A stretch of DNA of 64,000 nucleotides from Candidatus Protoclostridium gallicola (GCA_904387375.1 CAJFLE010000004.1:26872-90871), one strand, 5' to 3'; counted from the first letter of the stretch, positions 28,398-37,125 are shown. Made by a program: numbers and translations. Notes: generated by a model not told the origin, from the letters alone.

Positions 28398-29293
28398 TTT
28401 TCTCCCTGAATTACGCCGCGCGCTTCGAACGCCGCGGCGATCGCGTTTATGACCCGCTTTTTGTCCGCCGACCACAGCGGCGCGACGAGCAGGCGTTTGG
28501 GCGCGTCGCCCGTCAGGCGGTGCACGACGACGCGGGGCGGCAGCGCGCGCACGCACTCGCACAGCACGTCGATATACTCTCCGAGGCTCATGGCCGGGAT
28601 CAGTCCGCGCTCGTACATGTCCGCATATTCCGTGCCGCGCAGGATGTGCAGCAGCTGCAGCTTTATGCCGGCGGTGCCGCAGTCCGCCGCGTGCCGCACG
28701 GTGGCGATCATGTCCTCCGCGCTTTCCCCGGGCAGTCCGAGTATGACGTGCGTCACGACTTCCAGCCCCGCCCGAGCGAGCGCTCCGACGGCGCGGTCGT
28801 ATACTTCCGTCTTATAGCCGCGGCCGAACGCTGCGGCTGTGCGGTCGTTAGACGTCTGCAGCCCCAGCTCGACGAACACCGGCTTTATGCGGTCGACGCG
28901 CGCGAGCAGCTCCACCGCTTCGGGCGGCAGGCAGTCGGGGCGGGTGCCCACGGACAGCGCGGCTATGCGCTCGTCGGACGCGGCGGGCACGAACAGCGCT
29001 TCCAGCTTTTCGGGCGGCGCATAGGTGTTGGTATAGCTCTGGAAATACGCGATGTATTTTTCAGCGCCCTTGTGCCGCACGCGGGCGATCGCCCGGGTTA
29101 TCATGCCTTCGACGTCCCCGTCGTACGGTTCGGCGAAATCGCCGCTGCCGCCGGCGCAGAACTTGCAGCCGCCCGTGCCGAGAGCGCCGTCGCGGTTGGG
29201 ACAGGTCATGCCGCCGTCCAGCGCGATCTTGTACGTCTTGCAGCCGAAGCGCCGCGCGAAATACGCGCCCGCGGAATTGTACCGCGCGTTCAC
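28382..29293 (-). CDS. Radical SAM protein, YhcC/TIGR01212-like
   Basis: A 303-residue radical SAM enzyme. The [4Fe-4S] cysteines sit in MTCPNRDGALGTGGCKFC, the extended motif of the YhcC group. YFQSYTNTYAP, SVGTRPDCLP, ELGLQTSND and THVILGLPGE are further hallmarks. The function of the group is unsettled. I chose the GTG at 29293, which overlaps the TGA of the preceding gene (GTGA), because the protein then begins VNARYNSAGAYFARRFG at the usual family position; upstream in-frame codons belong to the other gene's shadow. The order is TIGR04076-like gene, this gene, HAD phosphatase, all overlapping. Confidence 0.85.
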   Translation of the reverse strand: MNARYNSAGAYFARRFGCKTYKIALDGGMTCPNRDGALGTGGCKFCAGGSGDFAEPYDGDVEGMITRAIARVRHKGAEKYIAYFQSYTNTYAPPEKLEALFVPAASDERIAALSVGTRPDCLPPEAVELLARVDRIKPVFVELGLQTSNDRTAAAFGRGYKTEVYDRAVGALARAGLEVVTHVILGLPGESAEDMIATVRHAADCGTAGIKLQLLHILRGTEYADMYERGLIPAMSLGEYIDVLCECVRALPPRVVVHRLTGDAPKRLLVAPLWSADKKRVINAIAAAFEARGVIQGEKCTEK

Positions 29294-29634
29294 CTGACCG
29301 GAGTGTAACCGATCGCGGACTCTTCGTCCGTCGCGGTGAGCTTGAATATAACCGGGCGCAGACCGTCGTTGCAGCTGCATATCGCCACGCCGGGCGTGCG
29401 GATCCAGTCGCCGTAATAGAACACGTCCCGGCCCGCTCCGTGCGCAAGCGCGAACACGTACTGATATATCGCCTTCCACGCCTCGTCGCACAGGCCGTCC
29501 GGCTTGGCGTAATCGGCATAGAACACCTGCCCCGCCTTCATCATGGGGCAGGCGGTCAGCCCGGGCACGCCGTACTCCGCGGCAAGCTCTTTGTCCAGAG
29601 TGGTTTTGAGCACTTCGATTTTTACTTTTTTCAT
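29290..29634 (-). CDS. TIGR04076 family small protein
   Basis: A 114-residue protein beginning MKKVKIEVLKTTLDKELAAEYG with the family hallmarks CPMMKAGQVF, the aromatic segment WKAIYQYVFALAHG and the late CSCNDGLRPVIFKL. Members are short, widespread in anaerobes and of unknown function, with conserved cysteines that could bind metal. ATG 29634 follows GGAGAGGCATATATC. It is translationally coupled to the radical SAM gene by a 4-nt overlap. Confidence 0.75.
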   Translation of the reverse strand: MKKVKIEVLKTTLDKELAAEYGVPGLTACPMMKAGQVFYADYAKPDGLCDEAWKAIYQYVFALAHGAGRDVFYYGDWIRTPGVAICSCNDGLRPVIFKLTATDEESAIGYTPVR

Positions 29635-29745
29635 GATATATGCCTCTCCTTCCCCGCTTTTATGCGGTTTTAACGGCAAAAAGCCGCGCCGGACGCCTCA
29701 TTCGCTTGAAAAACATGCGCAAAATGTAGTATAATACGTCCGGAT

Positions 29746-30462
29746 ATGCTGAAAAACATTCTTTTCGATATGGACGGCACGCTCATCGACTGCGAAGTCG
29801 ACAGATTCATACCGCCGTACAAAGCGGCGCTCGCCGCCAAGTTCTCCGCCGAGCCGGAGATGAAAAAGATAATAGAAACCGTACTTACGGGCGTTAAGCC
29901 CATGGTAACAAACGACGGCAGCCGCACCAACCGCGAAGCGTTCATCGAGTACGCGCAAGGAAGACTGGAAATGACGCCGGAAACGCTGGAAGAAAAGATG
30001 ACCGAGTTCTACTCGCGCGAGTACGAAGCGGTGCGCCGCGTCGTCACCGTCAAGCCGGACATGATCGAAGCGGTCGGGGTGCTGAAAAGCAAGGGCTATC
30101 GCCTCGCCGTCACTACCAATCCCCTCTTTCCGCTGCACGCGCTCGTGCGCCGTCTGGAATGGGGCGGATACGACCCCGCGTCGTTCGAGTTCGTGACGTC
30201 GTACGAGACCAGCCGCTACGCCAAGCCCTCGCACGAATATTACGTCGAAACGCTGGAGCGGCTGAAAATGTCGCCCGAAGAAACGATGATCGTAGGCAAC
30301 GACAGGCGCGAGGACGTGCAGGCGGGCGCGCTCGCAGGGCTGACTACATACTATCTGACCGACGCTCCGATCGACGACGGCACGGCGGACGCGGCGGCGG
30401 ACATGGAAGGCAAAAGCGCGGATTTCCTCGCTTTCGCAAGAAGCCTGCCCCGCGCGGAATAA
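29746..30462 (+). CDS. HAD-superfamily hydrolase
   Basis: A 238-residue HAD phosphatase. Motif I is LFDMDGTLIDCE, motif II AVTTNPLFPLHA, motif III Lys is in YAKPSHEYY, and motif IV is MIVGNDRREDVQAG. A helical cap follows motif I. The substrate is unknown; phosphoglycolate-like or nucleotide substrates are common. The promoter is TTGAAA-N18-TATAAT (-10 at 29730-29735), and the ATG lies only 10 nt after the -10, so the leader is at most a few bases. The DUF4430 gene follows after 21 bp. Confidence 0.85.
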   Translation: MLKNILFDMDGTLIDCEVDRFIPPYKAALAAKFSAEPEMKKIIETVLTGVKPMVTNDGSRTNREAFIEYAQGRLEMTPETLEEKMTEFYSREYEAVRRVVTVKPDMIEAVGVLKSKGYRLAVTTNPLFPLHALVRRLEWGGYDPASFEFVTSYETSRYAKPSHEYYVETLERLKMSPEETMIVGNDRREDVQAGALAGLTTYYLTDAPIDDGTADAAADMEGKSADFLAFARSLPRAE

Positions 30463-30483
30463 CCGTTCCGGGAACATAAGCTT

Positions 30484-30906
30484 ATGAAAAAAACCGTATT
30501 TCTCAAACTCATTGTCGCCGCGACGGCGCTTTCGCTGTGCCTGACCGCTCTCCTTTTTACGGCGTGCGGATCGAACGTATTGCAGCCGGACGAGAACACC
30601 GTCGTCATCGAAGTGCCCGAGGACTATGACGCCGAGGGCAAAACGCTGTACGATTACATGACCGAGCTTGCCGGCAGCGGCGTGCTTACGTTCACGATCG
30701 AGGACGGCATGGTGACCGAAATAAACGGCAGGGCGAACACGACGAATTCTTACTGGATGGTATACACGTCGGACGAAGCGCACGCAAACGCCGAGTGGGG
30801 CGTCATGGAATACGAGGGTAAGGAGTACGGCTCGGCCACGCTGGGCGCCGAAAGTCTGCCCCTCGCCGCCGGAGGCACCTATATCTGGGCGTATCAGACA
30901 TTCTGA
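30484..30906 (+). CDS. DUF4430 lipoprotein, putative corrinoid-binding
   Basis: A 140-residue lipoprotein: signal peptide, then lipobox with Cys28 (LLFTACGSN). The mature part is one DUF4430 domain (TLYDYMTELAGSGVLTFTIEDG; TTNSYWMVYTSDEAHANAEWG; AGGTYIWAYQTF at the end). DUF4430 is related to the C-terminal domain of transcobalamin/intrinsic factor and often accompanies ECF transporters. The next gene, one base away, is an ECF S component, and the convergent genes beyond encode B12-dependent methionine synthase. Capture of cobalamin outside the membrane is therefore likely, by inference. Confidence 0.8.
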   Translation: MKKTVFLKLIVAATALSLCLTALLFTACGSNVLQPDENTVVIEVPEDYDAEGKTLYDYMTELAGSGVLTFTIEDGMVTEINGRANTTNSYWMVYTSDEAHANAEWGVMEYEGKEYGSATLGAESLPLAAGGTYIWAYQTF

Positions 30907-30907
30907 G

Positions 30908-31426
30908 ATGAAAGCGGCGAAAGAGATCGTGCTCGTCGCCGTGTTCACGGCCTGGCTCATAGGCGGGCAGCTCGCGCTGTCGGCGATCGCCGGCGTCGAG
31001 GTCGTGACCGTGCTGATGCTGACGTTCGCCTACGCGTTCGGATGCAGGCGCGCGGCCGCGGCGGCGGTATGCTTTTCCCTGCTCCGCTGCCTTATATTCG
31101 GTTTCTTCCCCACGGTCGTACTGCTGTATCTCATATATTATCCGCTGTTCGGTCTGACGGTCGGGGCACTTGGGCATCTGCTCCGCAGGCGCGTCACGCC
31201 GCTTACTGTGGCGGCACTCGTCGCGGCGGCGGCGGTTATGACCGCGGTATTCACGCTGCTCGACGACGTTATAACGCCGCTCGTCTACGGTTTTTCTCCC
31301 GAAACGTGGGCGGCGTATGCGGTCGCGTCCGTCCCCACGATGATCGCGCAGATCGTATGCGCGGCGGCGACCACTGCGGCGCTGTTCGCCCCGCTGATGA
31401 AAGTTTTTTCAAGATTCAGGATTTAA
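30908..31426 (+). CDS. ECF transporter S component, probably for cobalamin
   Basis: A 172-residue membrane protein with about six hydrophobic segments (EIVLVAVFTAWLIGGQLALSAI; VVTVLMLTFAYAFG; LLRCLIFGFFPTVVLLYLIYYPLFGLTVGALG in pieces). This is the fold size of ECF substrate-binding subunits. It starts one base after the DUF4430 lipoprotein stop, so both are co-translated. S components need EcfA, EcfA' and EcfT; an EcfT gene lies at 62981. Corrinoid is the predicted substrate from the DUF4430 and MetH neighbours. Its end overlaps the convergent metH by 11 nt. Confidence 0.75.
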   Translation: MKAAKEIVLVAVFTAWLIGGQLALSAIAGVEVVTVLMLTFAYAFGCRRAAAAAVCFSLLRCLIFGFFPTVVLLYLIYYPLFGLTVGALGHLLRRRVTPLTVAALVAAAAVMTAVFTLLDDVITPLVYGFSPETWAAYAVASVPTMIAQIVCAAATTAALFAPLMKVFSRFRI

Positions 31427-33764
31427 GGCGCAGATTGTCCAGCGCTTTGACGAACCCGAGGGCGTCCGACGTATAGAAGTCGGCGCCTATTTCTTTTGCT
31501 ATGTCCGCAGTCAGCACCGCGCCGCCCACGAACACCGGCGTCGTGCAGCCGGCGGCGCGCAGCGCCTTTACGGTGCGTTCCATGGAAGGCACCGTCGTCG
31601 TCATGAGCGCGGACAGCCCCACCGCCATGGGTGCGAACTTTTTCACCGCCTCCACGACCGTTTCTTCGGGCGTGTCCTTGCCCAGGTCTATAACGCGGTA
31701 GCCGTACGATTCGGCGACGACTTTGACTATATTTTTGCCGATATCGTGCACGTCGCCGCGGACGGTGGCGAGCACTACCGTGCCCTTGTCCGACCCGCCT
31801 CTGGGCAGCTTCTCGCTCAACGCCGCGAACGCCTCTTTGGCCGCTTCCGCCGAGGAAATGAGCTGCGGCAGGAACAGTTTGCCGCTCTCGTAGTCGGCGC
31901 CGACGTCGGTCAGGGCGCGCACGAGCACGTTCTCCACGACGTCGAGCGGTTCGCGGGTTTCCAGTTCCTTTAACGTCAGGGCGCGGGCGTCGTTTTTCAG
32001 ACCGCGGCGCACGCAGCCGTAAAGCGTGCCGTCCCCGCCTTCAGCGGCGGCGGGCCGTGCGGGCGCGGCATACGTCACCGTCCCGACCGCGTCACGGTAT
32101 TTCTCTATATATTTCGCCGAGCCTTCGTCCAGGCCGGCGAGCACGTTGTACGCGTCCACGGCGGCGACCATCTCCCCGTCGAGCGGGTTCATGATGGGCA
32201 TGTTCAGCCCGCACGTCATCGCCATGGTGAGGAAAGTTTTGTTGAGCAGGCCGCGGGCGGGCAGTCCGAAGGACACGTTGGACACGCCGAGCGCGGTCTT
32301 CACGCCCAGCGCGCGCACCTGACGGAGCGCCTCGACGGTTTCCTTCACGAGCGCCTGTTCCGCCGAGGCGGTGAGCACGAGCGTGTCTATCATGACGCGG
32401 TGGCGCGGAATGCCGTAAGCCTCCGCGCGCGCTATTATTCTTTCGGCAATGCGGCGGCGTTCTTCCGCAGTTTTCGGCACGCCTCCGCCGTCCATCGTCA
32501 GACCGAGCACGACGGCGCCGTACTTTTTCGCTATGGGAAAAACGCGGTCCATGACCTCGTCCTCGCCGTTCACGCTGTTTATGAGCGGCACGCCGTTGCA
32601 GCAGCGCACCCCGCGCTCTATGGCCTCCGCCGACGACGAGTCTATCTGCAGCGGCAGGTCGACGTATTCCTGCACTTTGAGCACGGCTCTCTTCATCGAA
32701 GCGGCCTCGTCCGTCATGGGCACGCCCACGTTGAGGTCGAGCAGGTCGGCGCCCGCCTCCGCCTGACGCACCGCCTCGCGCGCGAGGTAGTCGTAGTCGC
32801 CCGCCGCAAGCGCCTCTTTGAGCTTTTTCTTGCCGGTGGGATTGAGCCTCTCGCCGCAGATCTTCACGCCGTCGATGACGACGAGGCGGGAGCCGGAGCA
32901 TACCGCGGTTTCGCGCACGACCTCGCGCGGCGCCGTTTCCCTGCCGCCGAACTCCGCGGCAAGACGGTTTATGAATTCGGGCGTAGTGCCGCAGCACCCG
33001 CCTATTATGCCCGCGCCCATCTCCACGAACCTGCGCATGCCGCCGACAAACGATTCGACGTCCAGGTCGTAGCACGTCCTGCCGCGGCGCAGCACGGGCA
33101 GTCCGCGGTTGGGCTGCACTATGACGGGCACGCCGGAGTAAGTCAGCAGTTCGCGCACCACGCCTTCCAGCTCGCGCGGGCCGAGCGAGCAGTTCACGCC
33201 CAGCGCGTCCACGCCCAGTCCTTCCAGCGTCATGGCCGCAATGCGCGGCGTGCTTCCGGTCAGCGTGCGGCCGGACGCGTCGAACGTCATCGTCGCGAAC
33301 ACGGGTTTGTCCGTATGCTCTTTCAGAGCGAGCACGCACGCTTTGAGCTCGTATAAGTCGGAGAACGTTTCGGCGATGTATCCGTCCACGAGGCCGCCGG
33401 TCAGCTCTGCGATCTCGGCGTACGCGCCGTACGCCTCGTCGAAGGACAGCGTGCCCGAGGGCTGCATCATCGCGCCCGTCGGTCCCACGTCGAAAAACAC
33501 CGGTTTTCCCGCGGCGCGGGCGTTCTCTATCGCGGCGAGCGCGACCGTCTTTACGTCGTACGCGCCGTCGTATTTTATGCGGTTGATGCCGAACGAGTTG
33601 GCGGTTATTATGTCCGCCGCCGCGTACGAGCGGTGAATGTCCTTTATCTCTTCCGCGTGCGTGACGTTGAGATCGGCGGGCACGCCCAGACCGAGACCGC
33701 GGCGTTCCAGCTCGCTGCCGAAACCGCCGTCCATCACGATCACTTTCTTTTCCTGTCGTAACAT
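31416..33764 (-). CDS. metH: B12-dependent methionine synthase without activation domain
   Basis: A 782-residue protein that transfers the methyl group from methyl-THF to homocysteine through methylcobalamin. The N-terminal homocysteine-binding barrel has zinc ligands in GVNCSLGP and IIGGCCGTTP. A pterin-binding barrel (GERLNPTGKKKLKEAL; LQIDSSSAEAI; NSVNGED) follows. The B12 cap and Rossmann domain come last, with the lower-ligand motif DVHDIGKNI. The reactivation domain of full MetH (about 1200 residues) is missing; it is encoded by the preceding gene. ATG 33764 follows AAAGGAGGGCGTCAG and overlaps that gene by 25 nt. Confidence 0.93.
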   Translation of the reverse strand: MLRQEKKVIVMDGGFGSELERRGLGLGVPADLNVTHAEEIKDIHRSYAAADIITANSFGINRIKYDGAYDVKTVALAAIENARAAGKPVFFDVGPTGAMMQPSGTLSFDEAYGAYAEIAELTGGLVDGYIAETFSDLYELKACVLALKEHTDKPVFATMTFDASGRTLTGSTPRIAAMTLEGLGVDALGVNCSLGPRELEGVVRELLTYSGVPVIVQPNRGLPVLRRGRTCYDLDVESFVGGMRRFVEMGAGIIGGCCGTTPEFINRLAAEFGGRETAPREVVRETAVCSGSRLVVIDGVKICGERLNPTGKKKLKEALAAGDYDYLAREAVRQAEAGADLLDLNVGVPMTDEAASMKRAVLKVQEYVDLPLQIDSSSAEAIERGVRCCNGVPLINSVNGEDEVMDRVFPIAKKYGAVVLGLTMDGGGVPKTAEERRRIAERIIARAEAYGIPRHRVMIDTLVLTASAEQALVKETVEALRQVRALGVKTALGVSNVSFGLPARGLLNKTFLTMAMTCGLNMPIMNPLDGEMVAAVDAYNVLAGLDEGSAKYIEKYRDAVGTVTYAAPARPAAAEGGDGTLYGCVRRGLKNDARALTLKELETREPLDVVENVLVRALTDVGADYESGKLFLPQLISSAEAAKEAFAALSEKLPRGGSDKGTVVLATVRGDVHDIGKNIVKVVAESYGYRVIDLGKDTPEETVVEAVKKFAPMAVGLSALMTTTVPSMERTVKALRAAGCTTPVFVGGAVLTADIAKEIGADFYTSDALGFVKALDNLRLKS

Positions 33765-34351
33765 CTGACGCCCTCCTTTCTGTATGAGCACCTTTCCAGC
33801 AGCACGCACCTTCCGCACGTGCGGCGCACTCCGCCGCGGATGACGCGCAGTCCCGCCATGGACTTCTGCGGCACCATCAGCCCGGACGGCAGCATGAACA
33901 CGCCTATCCTGTCCGCGCCCACCGCCTTTAATATATGTATGACGTCACGCACGTCGGTGCCGCCGTAGCCCGGACAGAACCGGTCGGACAGCCCCTCGGC
34001 TATGCCGCTCTCGTAATCGTCGGCGTACGTTTCCAGCAGCGCGCTCGCCGCCGCGTCGGCGACGACAGACCTGGCCATATCCGAGGCGGACAGATATCTG
34101 ATCAGTCTGTCGACCTCGGCGCCCAGCGTACTCACGGTCAGCACGACGCCGCGCGTCGCTTCGAGCAGTTTCGGATATTCGCCGGACAGCAGAAACCCGG
34201 GCGGCTCGGTGAAAATGCGGTACAGGCAGCGGAAACGCGCCGCTTCCGTAACGTCGGCGATGCACTCGTCTATGAGCGAGTCCGTCGCCGAGTCTGCCTC
34301 CTTCATGCCGAGGTATGCCGATACCGATGCTTTAAGCGCCGAATAGTCCAC
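33740..34351 (-). CDS. Stand-alone MetH activation-domain-like protein
   Basis: A 203-residue protein resembling the C-terminal SAM-binding activation domain of MetH. Such domains support reductive methylation of oxidised cobalamin. The typical segments are GVVLTVSTLGAEVDRLIRYLSASDMARSVVAD, and the SAM-site region RFCPGYGGTDVRDV (family RxxPGY). The C-terminus is cysteine-rich (RTCGRCVLLERCSYRKEGVRC), which is unusual and could bind metal. It overlaps metF by 20 nt upstream and metH by 25 nt downstream, so all three are made together. Several Clostridia split MetH this way. Confidence 0.85.
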   Translation of the reverse strand: MDYSALKASVSAYLGMKEADSATDSLIDECIADVTEAARFRCLYRIFTEPPGFLLSGEYPKLLEATRGVVLTVSTLGAEVDRLIRYLSASDMARSVVADAAASALLETYADDYESGIAEGLSDRFCPGYGGTDVRDVIHILKAVGADRIGVFMLPSGLMVPQKSMAGLRVIRGGVRRTCGRCVLLERCSYRKEGVRCYDRKRK

Positions 34352-35210
34352 CGAACACCTTCTTCAGCCGCGAGTATATTTCAATGGCGGTGCGCGCGTT
34401 GTTCATCGTGTAGATATGCACGCCGGGCGCGCCCTTTGCCACGAGGTCTATTATCTGATAGACCGCGCAGTTCAGCCCGATCTCCTCCATTACCGACGGA
34501 GTGGACGAGTATATTTCTATCATGTTGCGAAAATCGAGGGGTATGGTCGAACCGCACATGGATTTTATGCGCGCGATGTTTTTGGGATTGACCAGCGGCA
34601 TGATGCCGGGAATGATGGGCACCGTCACGCCCGCGCGCCGCGCCTCGCTGACGAGGCGGTAATAGTACGAGTTGTCGTAGAACAGCTGCGTGATGAAGAA
34701 GGACGCGCCGCTGTCCTGCTTTTTCTTCATGCTCACGAGGTCGGCGTACAGCGTTTCGCACTCGGTGTGCCCCTCGGGATAGCACGCCGCGCCCAGCGTG
34801 AAATCATGTCCGCGGCGCAGATAATCCATAAGATCGGTCGCGTGCGCGAAATACTTGCAGTACTCCGCGTCGTAATCCGCGGGACGGTCGCCGCGCAGCG
34901 CGAGCACGTTTTCCACGCCCAGCGCTTCCAGCTCGCCGGCGACGCGGTCGATATCCTCGGGCGACGACGGCCCGCCCGTGATGTGTGCGAGCGGTTCCAC
35001 CCCGGCGCGCTTTATATATCCCGCTATTTCCGCGGCGTTGCGCGCGTTGGATCCGCCCGCGCCGTACGTCACGCTTATGAAGTCGGGCGACAGCGTTTTC
35101 AGTTCGTCTATAGTCGCGAAAATCTTCGACCTGTCCGCTTCGTTCTTTTTGGGCGGAAACACCTCGAACGACAGCGTTCTCTTCTTTTTCAGTATCTCGT
35201 CTATTCTCAT
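34332..35210 (-). CDS. metF: Methylenetetrahydrofolate reductase
   Basis: A 292-residue FAD-dependent TIM barrel making 5-methyl-THF, the methyl donor for the adjacent MetH. It shows FEVFPPKKNEADRS (catalytic Glu region), FISVTYGAGGS, AHITGG (folate/FAD), LALRGDRP, and FITQLFYDN followed by PIIPGIMPL. It is the first gene of metF, activation protein, metH. The ATG at 35210 has AAGGAAGAGAAACGT upstream, and no SAM or B12 riboswitch is present in the short leader. Confidence 0.95.
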   Translation of the reverse strand: MRIDEILKKKRTLSFEVFPPKKNEADRSKIFATIDELKTLSPDFISVTYGAGGSNARNAAEIAGYIKRAGVEPLAHITGGPSSPEDIDRVAGELEALGVENVLALRGDRPADYDAEYCKYFAHATDLMDYLRRGHDFTLGAACYPEGHTECETLYADLVSMKKKQDSGASFFITQLFYDNSYYYRLVSEARRAGVTVPIIPGIMPLVNPKNIARIKSMCGSTIPLDFRNMIEIYSSTPSVMEEIGLNCAVYQIIDLVAKGAPGVHIYTMNNARTAIEIYSRLKKVFGGLFGA

Positions 35211-35233
35211 ACGTTTCTCTTCCTTATGCGTGC

Positions 35234-35262
35234 ATTATATCACAAATCTCCCGCCCGGTCAA
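35234..35262 (-). promoter_or_regulatory. metF operon promoter
   Basis: TTGACC (35262-35257), 17 bp, TATAAT (35239-35234). It overlaps the last codons of the upstream AAA ATPase gene. Confidence 0.8.
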
Positions 35263-36556
35263 GAGCGGATATCTCTTCTATCGCATAAAGCGGCAGATCG
35301 ACCAGAACGCCTTCCCTTTTATAATCCGCCATGGACGTGCGCACCGCCAGCGACGGACGGTATTTTTCGATATAGGTTTTCAGACTTTTGGCTTTCAGGT
35401 TGATTTCCGCCTTGACTTCGACGGGAATAACCTGTTCTCCGTCGTCCGCGACGAAATCCACTTCGCAGGAGCTGCGGTCGTTGGTATAGTAGTAAACGCC
35501 CAGCCCGGGAACGGTTTCGAGTTCCTGACAGACGTATTGCTCTGTCAGCGCGCCCTTGAATTCCGAAAACAGCGCGTTGCCGCCGAGCAGCACGCTTTTG
35601 TGCAGTCCCGTCATACAGCCGAGCAGTCCCACGTCCACGACGAACAGCTTGAACGCTTTCAGATCCTCGTATGCTTTCAGCGGCAGACCGGGAGCGGTAA
35701 CGCGCCCGATCCTGCGCACGAGTCCGCAGTCGCACAGCCACATTATCGCCGTTTCATACTCCCGCGCCCGGCCGCCCTCGCGCACCAGCCCGTACACGAA
35801 TTTTTTGTTTTCGCGGGAAAGCTGGGACGGAATACTGTTCCATATCATGCGTATGCGCGGCACGAGCTCGCCGGGCGCATGCTTGGAAAAGTCCTGTTCG
35901 TATGCTTCGAGAATGCGGCTCTGCACGGCGCGCACTTCGTCGTAATCCCCGTCGTCGGCAAACGTCTGCACCGCTTCCGGCATACCGCCCACGAAATAAT
36001 ACTGTCTGAGTGCTTCGATATATGTCTGACGGAAAGAAGCAATCATGCCGAAATCGCGCGACGCGAGCAGCTCGGCAAACCGTTCTCTTCCCGTAGCGTT
36101 CAGAAATTCCTTGAATGACAGCGGGCGGAGTTTCAGAAAATCCACCTTGCCCACCGGGAAAGACGTTCCGCCGTGCAGCGCTATGCCGAGAAGCGACCCT
36201 GCGCATACGATATGATACTGCGGCGCGTCCTCGTAAAAATATTTCAGCGAGGAAAGCGCGCGCGGCACTTCCTGCACCTCGTCGAAAATCAGGAGCGTGC
36301 CGTCGGGGTCTATCTTTTTGCCCGAATACAGTTCCAGTCCCCGGACAAGACGGCCGACGTCCAGGTCGGACGCAAACAGCTCCGCCATACGCGGGTTGGA
36401 ATCGAAATTGATATATACCGTGTCGGCGTACGCAAGTCTGCCGAATTCTTTCATCAGCCAGGTTTTGCCGACCTGCCGCGCTCCCTCTATGATCAGAGGT
36501 TTGCGACGTTTGCTTTTCTTCCATTCATACAGTTTTTCGACGGCCGTGCGGTACAT
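35240..36556 (-). CDS. AAA-type ATPase with DUF4143 C-terminus
   Basis: A 438-residue protein of the widespread bacterial/archaeal AAA plus DUF4143 family. Walker A is GARQVGKTW, Walker B LLIFDEVQEVPRA, sensor segment HIVCAGSLLGIAL. The DUF4143 half has FVVDVGLLGCM and ends with a nuclease-like ELETVPGLGVYYYTNDRSSCEVDFV plus IPVEVKAEIN, the D/ExK arrangement of PD-(D/E)xK folds (given here in short runs: SCEVDFV, VEVKAE). The cellular role is unknown. ATG 36556 follows GGAGGAGGTGTGTT, and a TTGCAA-N17-TATAAT promoter precedes it. Confidence 0.85.
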   Translation of the reverse strand: MYRTAVEKLYEWKKSKRRKPLIIEGARQVGKTWLMKEFGRLAYADTVYINFDSNPRMAELFASDLDVGRLVRGLELYSGKKIDPDGTLLIFDEVQEVPRALSSLKYFYEDAPQYHIVCAGSLLGIALHGGTSFPVGKVDFLKLRPLSFKEFLNATGRERFAELLASRDFGMIASFRQTYIEALRQYYFVGGMPEAVQTFADDGDYDEVRAVQSRILEAYEQDFSKHAPGELVPRIRMIWNSIPSQLSRENKKFVYGLVREGGRAREYETAIMWLCDCGLVRRIGRVTAPGLPLKAYEDLKAFKLFVVDVGLLGCMTGLHKSVLLGGNALFSEFKGALTEQYVCQELETVPGLGVYYYTNDRSSCEVDFVADDGEQVIPVEVKAEINLKAKSLKTYIEKYRPSLAVRTSMADYKREGVLVDLPLYAIEEISALDRAGDL

Positions 36557-36605
36557 AACACACCTCCTCCGCATTGATAATATATGAATTATAACACGCC
36601 TTGCC

Positions 36606-36745
36606 GAAAATTGCAACGAAAAAGTGTCGGCTCTGCCGATTTTTCCGTGGAAAAAATGGCAGACGTGCCACTTTTTGCAACGAAAAATCGGCAGGTCGTG
36701 CGATTTTCGTGACGAAAAAGCGGCTTTCACGTCGAAAGCCGCCCT
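36606..36745 (-). terminator. Cascade of four hairpins with T-runs
   Basis: Reading leftwards after the HTH gene: CGGCTTTC-gacgt-GAAAGCCG + CTTTTT, then AAAATCG-N10-CGATTTTT, then AAGTGGCA-cgtc-TGCCATTTTTT, then AAATCGGC-aga-GCCGA-cac-TTTTT. The segments share AACGAAAAA and GGC words, so they look like diverged tandem copies. It separates the HTH gene from the AAA ATPase promoter. Confidence 0.6.
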
Positions 36746-36758
36746 GTTATACGGAATT

Positions 36759-37028
36759 TTAATCGTTTTTGTCGAAATATTTATCGAGTTCGGATTTACC
36801 CGTTTCATCGATATAATTCAGTTCTTCCCAGCCGAGCAGCTCGTCGGGCGAACTTTTCAGCACATAACTGATATGAAGCAACGTATCTAAATCGGGTTGT
36901 AATTTGCCGTTAACGTATTTGTTGACGGCAGACGGCTTATACCCTATCATACGCGCAAGCTGACTCTGCGAAATACCGTTCGCAGTCATTATGTCTTTCA
37001 ACTTGTCGCAAAATCTGTTGATCTTCAT
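36759..37028 (-). CDS. XRE-family helix-turn-helix regulator
   Basis: An 89-residue regulator: the HTH covers KLKDIMTANGISQSQLARMIGYKPSAVNKYVNGKLQPDL (recognition part SQSQLARMIGYKPSAVNKY) followed by ISYVLKSSPDELLGWEE and an acidic tail. ATG 37028 was chosen because upstream codons lie among two palindromic sites of type TTCCA-N3-TGGAA. The -10-like CATAAT ends seven bases before the ATG, so the mRNA may be leaderless. Divergent from the gene at 37126, it probably represses both. Confidence 0.8.
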   Translation of the reverse strand: MKINRFCDKLKDIMTANGISQSQLARMIGYKPSAVNKYVNGKLQPDLDTLLHISYVLKSSPDELLGWEELNYIDETGKSELDKYFDKND

Positions 37029-37043
37029 ATCATATATTATGAT

Positions 37044-37095
37044 ATTCCAAAATGGAATAAATTTGTTTGACTGTTCCATTATGGAATAGTATATA
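37044..37095. promoter_or_regulatory. Two palindromic operators in the divergent HTH/37126 promoter
   Basis: Site 1 ATTCCAAAATGGAAT (37044-37058) and site 2 GTTCCATTATGGAAT (37073-37087). Site 2 fills the 17-bp spacer between TTGACT (37067-37072) and TATATA (37090-37095) of the plus-strand promoter, so bound repressor would block RNA polymerase. Confidence 0.75.
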
Positions 37096-37125
37096 TATGT
37101 ATCATTTATTATAAGGGGAAAAATT

